Source of the DNA: Hybos culiciformis
Lineage: Eukaryota > Arthropoda > Insecta > Diptera > Hybotidae
Direction: 5' to 3'
Assembly (NCBI GenBank): GCA_964007475.1
Contig: OZ023273.1
Span: 23,423,557-23,487,556, forward strand
DNA length: 64,000 nucleotides
Shown: piece after piece, positions 32,413 through 45,300 of the stretch
Layout of the letters: each line of letters opens with the position of its first letter
How positions within the stretch are numbered: the first letter of the stretch is position 1
Position numbers and translations under genes: made by a program
The notes under the pieces: generated by a model
The model's database searches: none
The model's input: only the letters and a program-made list of their open reading frames with translations
Told to the model about the DNA's origin: nothing

Positions 32413-35400
32413 AACAAATATTCGATCCCTTTATAAGCGTTTTGGCTAAAAATCAAAATTCTGAATTGACTTTATCTTAAAAATTCAATCTTTTAATTCG
32501 TGTAATTAGATAAATTTATTCTACATTTTGTTTGAACTACAGAATATTATACCTACTATTATTAATAGTACAATATTAAAACTACAATAATTATTTTAAT
32601 TGTAATATAAACACATGACACTGTTCTATATATGCCATAAAAAAATTAATGAAAATAAGAATTATTTTTCTATTTTTTCTTTGTTATCGTATGAAATTAT
32701 TCTTTATTTTCTAAAAAAAAAAAAAAGGCCAAATATAAGAAGATTAATATAAACTGCTGAATTACATAAAGAAAGAATTAAAAAAAAAACATAAGAAAAA
32801 ACATTTTAAAAAAGAAATATAAGACAAAACCTTAAGGAAATAAAATAAATTTTCTTTTGATTCTACTTGTATCTATGAGTTAAAAACATAAATGCACAGA
32901 AGCCTATATAAGTTATAAAAGTTATAAAGAGAGAAAATAGGAAAATATAATACAGAAAATTATTATTTTTTATTTACTTTTTTTTTTAAAGAATTTTACG
33001 TGGCATAACATGCTTTGGGACATTGCAACGATAAGATTTTTTTTTATTGAAAGAGTTTTCCACCATAAAATTCAAATTTAATCTTTAGCTGAAGAATAAA
33101 GGTTTTGGTTTTCATTGTTTTCTTTAAGATATCATTTTATTTAAAGAAAAAACATAAAAAAAATATATTCCGATTTTTGAAACAATTTTCTTTCTAGGAC
33201 GATTTAATAAAAAATTAGAAATTTTACTCCTTTTGGTACTATATAATATAGTTGTTAAAAAATTTACCATTAAATCAAAATTTCTCCTTTTGTTATATTA
33301 CTTACTTTTTTTTCGATACTTTTGAAAGATATATTTGAATTACGAAGTTCTCTTTTATGAGTATTTAAAAATTGGAATATTTACCGGGAAAAATATGTTT
33401 CAAACAAGAATGGAGCGAAATTGTATCACTGGAAATCTACGATAAAAGTTTCTTAAAAATCAAAGGCATCCGATTATAGGAATTTTTTCGTGCTTATTTA
33501 CAATACCGATTTTATATTATTATCTTTAACATAACATGACACTGTAACATTGACATTTTTTAAAATTTGTCAGCATTATCATTATCATTTCATATTTAAC
33601 TTTCAAAATATTTTCTATTCAAGTTTTATGTTAAATTTTTATTATTTCTTGTTTCCTGTTTTTAACATATTTTGACGTTTTATTTTTATTATTTTCCTTA
33701 AAAACATTATATTTAAAGAAAAACATGATATAGACTAGACATAGACAAAGAGCTAATAGTAAATAAAAAGAATTCTAGTAAAGCTATGTTCAATGAATAA
33801 AAGTAAGATAAAAAAAATCAGATTTGAAAAAATCCAGAATTCTTTTGAAAATGATATGAAAGATGTCCTTTTGTAAACATATTCAAACATATTAGTTAAA
33901 TATTAGAAGTTTTGATATTTTTCAACTCTTAACTTTCCAACCTTAAATTCTTTTAAAACTTTATTAAATATAATTTTTTTTACTCTCAATTTTCGCTTGA
34001 ACCCTCAACCTATCAAAAAAAAAATATATTTTTATATTTTTTTTATCACTTAAAGTGTGGAAAATAACTTTGAAAAGAACACTTGTGGAAATCTTGAAAA
34101 ATAAATAATAAATAATTGGACAAAGATGAATTTTAAGTTTAAGAAAGAAGAAGAGAATTATAAAATAAAAAAAAAAATTATAATTAACTTTCATATTTTC
34201 AATAGAAATTGTAGACAATGTGACAACCAAAAAGAGGGTAAATTAAAGAGGTTAAATTAAAATTTGAAGGACTTACTATATCTTTTATGATCATGGTGAC
34301 TAGTATTATTTAAATTTAAAATTTTTTATTATCTACATATACCTAGTCTGAAATTTGAAAGGTCATCATGACAGCAGAACATTAGAAAAATTTTCATTTT
34401 TAAAGTTAAGAAAATACATACTTATATATGTTTTAATTGCATACTTAAAACAACATTATGTAACATTATATAACATTGTGCATTTGTACAATTCTTGACA
34501 ATTTTTTATTCTCGAGATTCGCGAATCAGGGTTCCCAATTTTTTGAATATTCTGTTTCTCGAGATTCGGGATTCTAGAAAGTTAACATTTTTACGGGAAT
34601 TCTCGAGACTAAAATTCCCGTTGTTTAACTCTAGTGAACTATAATTACAATTTTATTTTGAGGTTTTCAATTACAATCACATCCTAAACTTAATGCATAA
34701 TAGATAATCCTATATAGAAAAAGAATTTTCAGCAAGAAAGAAAAATTCTCTAGATCTATATTTCTGTATATTTCCGAGATTCTATATTTCTGTATTTCTG
34801 TATGGTTCCGAGATGTTAACCGATTTCTACCTCTACAATGCCTCCACTCTAATCTAATCTACTTTTATGGAAACAACATTTTTTTAGGACTATTTCAGGT
34901 ATATAGGTACAGTGAAAAAGTATGAAAAAAATATGCAAATTTAGAACTTTTAAGGAGAACCACTAACTATTAGTATTTTTTTCAATTAAGTTTATTTTAC
35001 ATTATTAATGCACAGTTTCAACTTAATATCTTTTATCGCGTAGGATCAAAAGTAATTTAAATGTTAATGCAATATAATGTTTATAAAATAAAAATAAATA
35101 ATAGGACAAAATTTGTAATTTTCATTGATATTATTATTATTAGGTTAAAACATTCTATCATTTATTATTGTGGGACGCATATTTGAGTTCAATTGTAATT
35201 TCTTTTTAGTTACTCAATTAAAATACTTATAATTAATATTTCCTATATATTCAACTATTTTTAATAATGCAGGATTTTAAACTGATGATTATGAAATTCA
35301 GATTATAGAAATTGACACAATTTCGATAATAATAATGTTTATTTCGCGTAGTATCAAAATTAAAATTCAATACCTACGTTTGTTCAAAATAGATTATTTT

Positions 35401-38400
35401 TTTAATTTACATTGAACAATATCTGATTAAGGTTGATGAATCGAATAATTTTCTATTCGCGGTGTTTAGTTTTGAACGAATCTCAATCATTGAAAAAACT
35501 TAATGTCTCTTTATAATGATGACTTTTAATTATAAGAAAAAAGTTTAGTCTTTAAATTAACAATTGTAAACTGACGGTCAAAATTAATAAAATTGAAACT
35601 TGAAAAATATTTTGCTTTGCATTCATAATATTTATTGATTTGTACTGATGTTAAGGTTAAATCCTAAATTGTTATACTCTTTTTTTCGTATTAAAATTCA
35701 TCATTTGTGGTGAAAGTAATATCTTTATATAACTTTAATACTTAAAAAACATCTAAAAGAAAGATAAAATGAACATTTTTAAAAATCACTAGAAAAAAAC
35801 TTGTTTTTTATACTACAGAATCATATATCAAAAAAATAATGACAGAATGGAATATTTGTAACGCACTTTTCATTTTCATTCAGTGGAAAAGCGTATAATT
35901 TATTTAACAGAAGAAAAATAAAAAAAAACAAAAAAAAAAAAAAAAGGAAAAAGAAATAAATTTATTTTTTTATAAAACGCAACTAGGATTGTTGTTACAT
36001 TTGTATATAGATGCAAACAGACAAAATGGAACTTAATATGTGGTTTGTTTAAAAAAAATGTAATTTTATATTAAAAAGTTATTTTTTGTAGACATTTTTG
36101 AGAAATGAATGATTTAGAAGCCAAACACTGCAACTTAAAAATAAATTATCAATATTACATATTTACATATTTTGATTTTGGTTTTTATTTTTTATTATTG
36201 GACTCAAAGAACAAAAAAATCTAAACTGTAGTCAATCATTAAAAATTAACTTAAAGTTCAAAATCAACGTTACCATTTTTTATATTAAAGAAGTAGGTAC
36301 TAAAAATAATCTCCAAAATAAAGGAATTTATCAAATTGTTTTAATGAAATCAATTTTATATAACTTGAATGAAATTTGGCATTTCATATTTTTTTTTTTT
36401 TTACATTATTTTAAGCGTAATTGAATAATGTTAGATAGATCTTTTGTTATATACAACTACAACAGAAAACTCCATTTCTCCTGTCTGATTAAATTTCAAT
36501 CATATATGTTCATTGATAATTTGATGAAAATTTTACGATTGAATTGAAAAACGTCACATATTTCCCATCATCTATTATGTATACAAAATACAATATAAAA
36601 TATATAATTCATATATTATTTCTAAGCTATATACAATACTACTTACTGATGTTATTTGAATTGGATTTTTTTTGTTTATTTAATATTGAGATTAGACTGT
36701 CATTTCAGATAATCCCTATTAATGAAAATTAAAGTATTTTATGTAAAATAATTCGAGAAATAATATTAAAAAAAAAGAGAAGAATGTTGTGACTACAGTA
36801 AAGATTAGTCCTTAAAATAGAATAATACATACATAATTAAAATGGAAAATTTTTGTTCGTACATTTAATTTTAATTTTGGTACAAAATGTTTGCAATAAT
36901 TTTTTATTTTATGAGTTATTAAAATAAACTGTTTAAATTAAAAATTTTTAATATTATTAGTTTCCATTTGTATAATACAAGTTCACAAACTTAGGTATAC
37001 AATTTTTGAATTAAGACATATTTTTTAATTGAAAAAGAAATGTTCGTCAAATTCAAATGAGATGATTTCTTTGGAAGAATTAATTAAAAACCTTGAAACA
37101 TTTTTTTAAGAAAACTTTTTAAAAAAATTATTGTGAATTATACTATGATACTATTTACTCATGTCATTTAAAATATTAAAAAAAGTGTTAAAAAAAACTA
37201 CAATTAATTTTATATAACAATTACCTACTTAAACAAAAATAATTAAAAAAAACGAGACTTAAACTTTATATTTGAGCCATTATATACATATAATATAAAA
37301 TTACTTGTATCTGAACAATGTAGTTTAAAACTTTTAATTGATTACAAAATTTTTATTATTTAAAATTATAATTGACAATTAAGAGGAAAAAAAAATTTGA
37401 AATTAAAAATTATTTTAGTTTGAAGTAAGTTTTTTATACTTTAACATTTATTTTGGGATGAAAATAAAATAAAAATTTTCTCATCTTCTTCTTTATTTCA
37501 AAAGAAATTAGCAATGCAAATTCACGAAATATATCAATATATAAAAATCAGATGTACATCTTATGTTATTGACAATTAACTTAAAAGAGATGATATAACC
37601 CTTCGAAGTTAAATTGATTTTCTTTTGGTGTAAATTTAATTGTTGAAACTTAATTAAATTAGGGTTAAAAAAGAAAATTTCGTCTTTGGTATAGCGGCTC
37701 TACCTACTTTTTATTTTTGCTAAAAAAACAATTATTTGTTTTTTACATCTTAGTTACAAGTAAAAAAAATACCTTAGAATTTTTTTTTTAATTTGTTTAC
37801 ATTCTTGTGCTAATTTAGGTATTTTCCTATATTATAATTAAGCTTGTTATCAAAGAATTTACGCTAATTTATGTATTTGGTATTTAAAGTTTATTATTCA
37901 TGATAATGACGTTATTTCATGAGGATAAATTACTTGTTTATTTTTTAAATTAAAATATGTGTGCAGGGGTCTGTTTGTATATAAAATCTATGAAAGTTAT
38001 TTAATTTTTCACCTAAAATCTTTTTCGGAACAAGCGATCTCAATCTGTAGAAAATAATCGAAATACTTTAGATAAAATGTGACGAAATTATTGAATTGTA
38101 AATCCCAGGATAAATTTCATACAAGATAACGATAGGTTTTAGAATGTGTGTAATTGGTTTATACGTAAATTTCAAATATTACAATAAGGATAAACAACTG
38201 CGAATTTCGTGAAAGGGATTATGAACGAAATTACTTCTTTTTTTTTAAATTTTTCAATATCTTTGCCCTTGAGTCCAAAATAACAAACATAAAAATAAAC
38301 AGTTGCACATTGTTATTTTGTCGATGTTAATCCAGATTAAGTTAAATACCATACAAATATTGGATTCGCTTTAAATGTGCGAAATTGGCACCTGCTCATT

Positions 38401-40550
38401 ATCTGCTATTGTTGATAATATTTCACTAAAAGATTAAAATGCAATTCCTATGATATATATATATCTATGATGGGCGTCTAGTATATATTAATTTTTTTTA
38501 TCAAATTTTTATGATTGTGATATGAGTCTTTTGAACTTAAAATGATAATTCAACCATTAAGTAACAAATTCACAATATTCAATCAGAGCAAACAATTTTT
38601 TTTTATAAAGGTTTGAAATTAAAAAAATTATAAAAATTAATAATATCTATTTTGTTTCACAGTGTTCAATAATTTAAGATGGAAACGTTTTCGATAATTT
38701 TGAAAAGTGTACAAGCTGTGAACCTAAAATGTAAGGTCATTCTCTCAGGCTTAGAAGTTTTATTTTTTAAACGAACTTAAGTTTTGATTTTATAACATTT
38801 TATGATTTTCAATATACGAAAATCATTTAATCCAGGTAAGATTTCTATCCAAATAAATTTTAATCTCATAAATCTCTTTTTTTATTTCTAATTAACTATT
38901 AGATTAGTTAATATCCATAATTATTTTTTTTTTTTATTAAATTTAGATATTTTTCAAAGGTAATTTAGGTATGTAATTAATTAAATATCTTGCATAGTGA
39001 GCATGACATAATTTATTTAAGCTATTTTTTCCTACACATAGTATCTTCATTACAAATAACAGCAATTAGAACCAATTAACTTACGAATCATAATTTATTA
39101 CAAAGGACAAATTAATTAATTTCTCCATTTTATTTTATTTATTTTTTATTTTAATATTGAGGATATCTCTAATGTTAGAAGAATTCTTTCGGTGAATTTA
39201 ACTTTAATTATCATTCTTACGTAAATCAATTGAAATGTATATTCCAGGAAATAAATTATCCAATTTGTCATTACAAACATAAGATAGTTATAAATAACTT
39301 TGGTTGTCATTACATATATGAATTAAGTTATTTTAACAATGTTGGCCTAAATTGCAATTCTTTTAAAAATGGTATTTGTTTCTTTCTATTAACTTCTGGA
39401 AAGAAATATTTTTCATGACAATATTATTTCCTTCCAATGTTTTCTATGCAAATTATACCATATTTTCGATCTTTCATCTTTTTCACTATAAATATACACA
39501 AAATTACGAATACAAAGTGGAAATTAACATCATTTATAGATCTATGTACACAACTATATGCACACAGACATGGGTTGGACTGGGAATAGATTTAGAACTT
39601 AGAATGGGCTCGAGAAAACTGAAAAAATTAAAATAATTTTCTGATAAACTGGAAAACTTGCAGAATATCATTGAAAAACGGATTCATTATAAGATAAATA
39701 ATAAAACGGCCTAAACTTTTGGTTGAACTTACAAACAAATATTGTTACTATTTATATTAGTACATAATATAGTCCTTAGTTCGTTAATGAACCATTCATA
39801 AGTTAAGAAAGCTGGAAATTCAATATCACTATTTACACTACGCAAAAAAAAGGAGCTCAGGGATTTATGGACGTTTCACGTGACATACGTAACAAAAAAA
39901 CTTAAAAGAGTTCGCTTGAAAAAATTATATCATACTGAATATTCCCAATATTTATTATCAGTTATCATCAAATTCATTATAATAAGTATTTCTTTATAAA
40001 ATAAAATTCAAGTATATCTCAATTAAAATAAATAAATGTTTACAAAAGCTTCTCAGTTCCTTTTATACCAACTTTACAGATTTTGTCATAATAAAAGTTA
40101 AAAAAATGTTTTTTTTGTACCTATCATCACAGTTATCAAGATGTGTATTCTTAAGATAAACATTTTTTTATTTATGTTATTATTATTTTTTTTTATTATT
40201 TTTTATTATTTTCATAATGTGTTCAAATGTCCGCCAATCAACCATAAAATTAAATTATCATCTTTTATAAATAAAAAAAAAATTAAAAAAAATTTCAAAG
40301 TTAAAAATTGTTTTGTTTTTTCGATCACAAGATTTTGAGTTATTAATTTTTTTATGTGATTAAACTATTTTTTCTATATTGGTAAAACGGGAAACGCGCA
40401 AATTATATGGAATTTATTTTAAAATTACGTATTTTTGAGATAATTAATTTGTTAGATTTTCTCAAGAAAAATATAACACCTCAGACAAATTGTAGTTTAG
40501 CAACCATGAATTTCATGGTTATTCGAAATAGGTAAAGAAAAACTATTTTT
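32413..40550. other. AT-rich non-coding DNA, no gene recognised
   Basis: About 8 kb with only short chance open frames (the longest are 34230-33964 and 39376-39636, neither with a recognisable domain). One patch at 34506-34620 has repeated CTCGAGATTC-type motifs. No RNA gene seen. It may be intergenic or a long intron. Confidence 0.45.
34506..34620. repeat. Cluster of CTCGAGATTC motifs
   Basis: CTCGAGATTCGCGAATC at about 34512, CTCGAGATTCGGGATTC at about 34558 and the inverse-like GAATTCTCGAGAC at about 34599. A spacing near 46 bp suggests a degenerate short tandem or inverted repeat. Function unknown. Confidence 0.45.
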
Positions 40551-40696
40551 GAAGTTTATACTTCTTTAGCGACGATGGAAGAAATTTGGTAGAGGGTAAA
40601 AATTTATTTTCATATAAAATTTTTCTGAGAATCGTCATCATTTTTCTGAGAATCGACCGTCATCATTTTTCAAAAATTAAAAAAAAAAACAAACCA

Positions 40697-40766
40697 TAAT
40701 TGGGTTCGAACCTGGCACCTTCAGACTTATTAGTATGGTGTTCTATCCACTAAGCCATACGGCCAT
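40697..40766 (-). other. tRNA-like module, type L (box A and box B)
   Basis: Read on the minus strand, box A is TGGCTTAGTGG, box B is GGTTCGAACCC, and the spacing is tRNA-like, with a T-run just after (plus-strand A-run at 40679-40689). The middle has CTAATAA, like a tRNA-Ile anticodon loop, while TGGATAG resembles tRNA-Arg. The stems pair poorly, so this is a tRNA-derived (SINE-like) sequence, not a working tRNA. A second L copy lies at 42858-42925. Confidence 0.7.
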
Positions 40767-41027
40767 ATAATTCTTGCTTTCTAAAATATAATTAAAAAAA
40801 GTCTAATAAACCATTCATTTTTTTGTTTTTATTTTATTGTAGGGGAATAAAAAATAATACTCAAAAAAAAAAATAAGAAAAGAATTAGAATACTCAAAAA
40901 ACGAGTTTGAAAAATTAACTAACCAATCAAAAAATTAATCTCATTGCCATATAATGAGATTTAATATTATTTAGGAAAATAAATCAAAAATATTTTTTGT
41001 ATTTGTTTAGAAAGCTAAACTCATATA

Positions 41028-41102
41028 GGCAATATGGCTTAGTATTATAGTAGAACATCACACTGTAAGTCTGAAGGTGCCTGGTTCGATTCCCAATGAG
41101 GA
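41028..41102 (+). other. tRNA-like module, type R
   Basis: Starts GGCAATATGGCTTAG, has box B GGTTCGATTCC, and ends in a T-run of 12 or more. It is homologous to type L, including upstream bases (GAAAGC..A) and AAGTCTGAAGGTGCC. A small insertion disrupts the end of box A. Other copies begin at 42628, 43186, 44786, 46383 and 47979. Confidence 0.65.
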
Positions 41103-42298
41103 TTTTTTTTTTTTTAATAAAGAAACAAATCCTTTTAGTATTTTTGGAAAACGTTAAATATTCATATGATATATGATAAAAATTAAATTTTTGCACCACT
41201 TAACAATTCTTGAATTAAAATAAAAATATGATTTATAGTTTTTCATTAAAAAAAAGAAATTAAATAATCCTTTTCTTTGTGGGTCGCCAAAAAAAAATTC
41301 TCATGTGACAACGGAATTTATTGTCGATTTATTTATATATGTATAATAAAATAAGGGACTATGAAATAATTAAAAAGTAATAGTTAGCAATAGAAATATA
41401 CATTTATTTTTTGATCCTATATTTTTTAATTTATAGCTTAAATATTATTTGCCAAATTCGATTCTAATTTCAATTTGATATTTTCGTCTATTTTTTATTT
41501 TGACATGCAGATTGTGAAAACTTCGGAATTTCACGCAGTTACGAATGATTAAATATAAAAATATAAAATATTGTTAACTTCATATTATTTAACGTCTCAA
41601 ATTAATTATAGATTTAGCTAGACAAATAATATTATTTCCAGTCGATGATGAACTTTTACAGATAAGACTTATATAAACAAAATACAATAAAATAGATTTA
41701 AATGCCAAAATTTAATAAAATTATTTAACAATTGATTAATATGAACAAAAATTTAGTAAAATGTCTTAAAATTCGATTTATATGAACAAAATTTCGATTT
41801 ATAATTCATAATGTTTAATTTAAATTAGTTATTCGAGCTGATTTTCCATCAAATAAAATAATTTTCGAAACATCTGGGAAATGTTTTTACACACTCTAGA
41901 TTATTTTTTACAGAGATCATGTAACCACTAAAGTTATAAACATTATATCCTATAAAACAAATTTATAATATTGGACGCACTAAACTCGTTACAAACAACA
42001 TAGGTATATTTTGGCATTGATAGTATAGATATCGATCAAGTAATTTATCATTATAGGTTTTCCCGGCTCAAAATATGCAAAAAAAAAAAATATTTTCAAA
42101 ATAGGTAGCTCTGGTGAAATAAAGATTACCAGACCAAAAATTTTGGGTAGGAATTCATAATTATCGTACACTTTTTTAATTTCAAATATATGTCCAATAT
42201 TACAAGCAAAAAAATTACATATTCTACCAATAAAAAAATTATGTTCAAAAAATTATAAAAATTATTATGTTCAAAAAAATTTAAAAAAAAATGTATTC

Positions 42299-42366
42299 AT
42301 TGGGGAATCGAACCTGACACCTTCACTCTTATAGTCCGATGTTCTAGCCACTAAGCCATACGGCCA
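42299..42366 (-). other. tRNA-like module, type L'
   Basis: Box A is TGGCTTAGTGG, then CTAGAACATCGGACTATAAG, with box B GGTTCGATTCC. It differs from type L in the central third but keeps both promoter boxes. Other copies lie at 44458-44525, 46058-46124, 47655-47718 and 49258-49322. The last is the right end of the array and has GCTGTATGG in place of GCCGTATGG. Confidence 0.65.
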
Positions 42367-45300
42367 TATAATTTTTGCTTTCTAAAATATAATAAAAAAA
42401 TTCTAATAAACCATTCATTTTTTTGTTTTTATTTTATTGTAGGGGAATAAAAAATAATACTCAAAAAAAAAAATAAGAAAAGAATTAGAATACTCAAAAA
42501 ACGAGTTTGAAAAATTAACTAACCAATCAAAAAATTAATCTCATTGCCATATAATGAGATTTAATATTATTTAGGAAAATAAATCAAAAATATTTTTTGT
42601 ATTTGTTTAGAAAGCTAAACTCATATAGGCAATATGGCTTAGTATTATAGTAGAACATCACACTGTAAGTCTGAAGGTGCCTGGTTCGATTCCCAATGAG
42701 GATTTTTTGAAGTTTATACTTCTTTAGCGACGATGGAAGAAATTTGGTAGAGGGTAAAAATTTATTTTCATATAAAATTTTTCTGAGAATCGTCATCATT
42801 TTTCTGAGAATCGACCGTCATCATTTTTCAAAAATTAAAAAAAAAAACAAACCATAATTGGGTTCGAACCTGGCACCTTCAGACTTATTAGTATGGTGTT
42901 CTATCCACTAAGCCATACGGCCATATAATTCTTGCTTTCTAAAATATAATTAAAAAAAGTCTAATAAACCATTCATTTTTTTGTTTTTATTTTATTGTAG
43001 GGGAATAAAAAATAATACTCAAAAAAAAAAATAAGAAAAGAATTAGAATACTCAAAAAACGAGTTTGAAAAATTAACTAACCAATCAAAAAATTAATCTC
43101 ATTGCCATATAATGAGATTTAATATTATTTAGGAAAATAAATCAAAAATATTTTTTGTATTTGTTTAGAAAGCTAAACTCATATAGGCAATATGGCTTAG
43201 TATTATAGTAGAACATCACACTGTAAGTCTGAAGGTGCCTGGTTCGATTCCCAATGAGGATTTTTTTTTTTTTAATAAAGAAACAAATCCTTTTAGTATT
43301 TTTGGAAAACGTTAAATATTCATATGATATATGATAAAAATTAAATTTTTGCACCACTTAACAATTCTTGAATTAAAATAAAAATATGATTTATAGTTTT
43401 TCATTAAAAAAAAGAAATTAAATAATCCTTTTCTTTGTGGGTCGCCAAAAAAAAATTCTCATGTGACAACGGAATTTATTGTCGATTTATTTATATATGT
43501 ATAATAAAATAAGGGACTATGAAATAATTAAAAAGTAATAGTTAGCAATAGAAATATACATTTATTTTTTGATCCTATATTTTTTAATTTATAGCTTAAA
43601 TATTATTTGCCAAATTCGATTCTAATTTCAATTTGATATTTTCGTCTATTTTTTATTTTGACATGCAGATTGTGAAAACTTCGGAATTTCACGCAGTTAC
43701 GAATGATTAAATATAAAAATATAAAATATTGTTAACTTCATATTATTTAACGTCTCAAATTAATTATAGATTTAGCTAGACAAATAATATTATTTCCAGT
43801 CGATGATGAACTTTTACAGATAAGACTTATATAAACAAAATACAATAAAATAGATTTAAATGCCAAAATTTAATAAAATTATTTAACAATTGATTAATAT
43901 GAACAAAAATTTAGTAAAATGTCTTAAAATTCGATTTATATGAACAAAATTTCGATTTATAATTCATAATGTTTAATTTAAATTAGTTATTCGAGCTGAT
44001 TTTCCATCAAATAAAATAATTTTCGAAACATCTGGGAAATGTTTTTACACACTCTAGATTATTTTTTACAGAGATCATGTAACCACTAAAGTTATAAACA
44101 TTATATCCTATAAAACAAATTTATAATATTGGACGCACTAAACTCGTTACAAACAACATAGGTATATTTTGGCATTGATAGTATAGATATCGATCAAGTA
44201 ATTTATCATTATAGGTTTTCCCGGCTCAAAATATGCAAAAAAAAAAAATATTTTCAAAATAGGTAGCTCTGGTGAAATAAAGATTACCAGACCAAAAATT
44301 TTGGGTAGGAATTCATAATTATCGTACACTTTTTTAATTTCAAATATATGTCCAATATTACAAGCAAAAAAATTACATATTCTACCAATAAAAAAATTAT
44401 GTTCAAAAAATTATAAAAATTATTATGTTCAAAAAAATTTAAAAAAAAATGTATTCATTGGGGAATCGAACCTGACACCTTCACTCTTATAGTCCGATGT
44501 TCTAGCCACTAAGCCATACGGCCATATAATTTTTGCTTTCTAAAATATAATAAAAAAATTCTAATAAACCATTCATTTTTTTGTTTTTATTTTATTGTAG
44601 GGGAATAAAAAATAATACTCAAAAAAAAAAATAAGAAAAGAATTAGAATACTCAAAAAACGAGTTTGAAAAATTAACTAACCAATCAAAAAATTAATCTC
44701 ATTGCCATATAATGAGATTTAATATTATTTAGGAAAATAAATCAAAAATATTTTTTGTATTTGTTTAGAAAGCTAAACTCATATAGGCAATATGGCTTAG
44801 TATTATAGTAGAACATCACACTGTAAGTCTGAAGGTGCCTGGTTCGATTCCCAATGAGGATTTTTTTTTTTTTTAATAAAGAAACAAATCCTTTTAGTAT
44901 TTTTGGAAAACGTTAAATATTCATATGATATATGATAAAAATTAAATTTTTGCACCACTTAACAATTCTTGAATTATAATAAAAATATGATTTATAGTTT
45001 TTCATTAAAAAAAAGAAATTAAATAATCCTTTTCTTTGTGGGTCCCCAAAAAAAATTCTCATGTGACAACGGAATTTATTGTCGATTTATTAATATATGT
45101 ATAATAAAATAAGGGACTATGAAATAATTAAAAAGTAATAGTTAGCAATAGAAAAATACATTTATTTTTTGATCCTATATTTTTTAATTTATAGCTTAAA
45201 TATTATTTGCCAAATTCGATTCTAATTTCAATTTGATATTTTCGTCTATTTTTTATTTTGACATGCAGATTGTGAAAACTTCGGAATTTCACGCAGTTAC

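Noticed and set aside
39376..39636. 86-codon open frame ending TWVGLGIDLELRMGSRKLKK
   Set aside because: The end looks protein-like but the rest is low-complexity Phe/Tyr/Ile. No splice context or family match.
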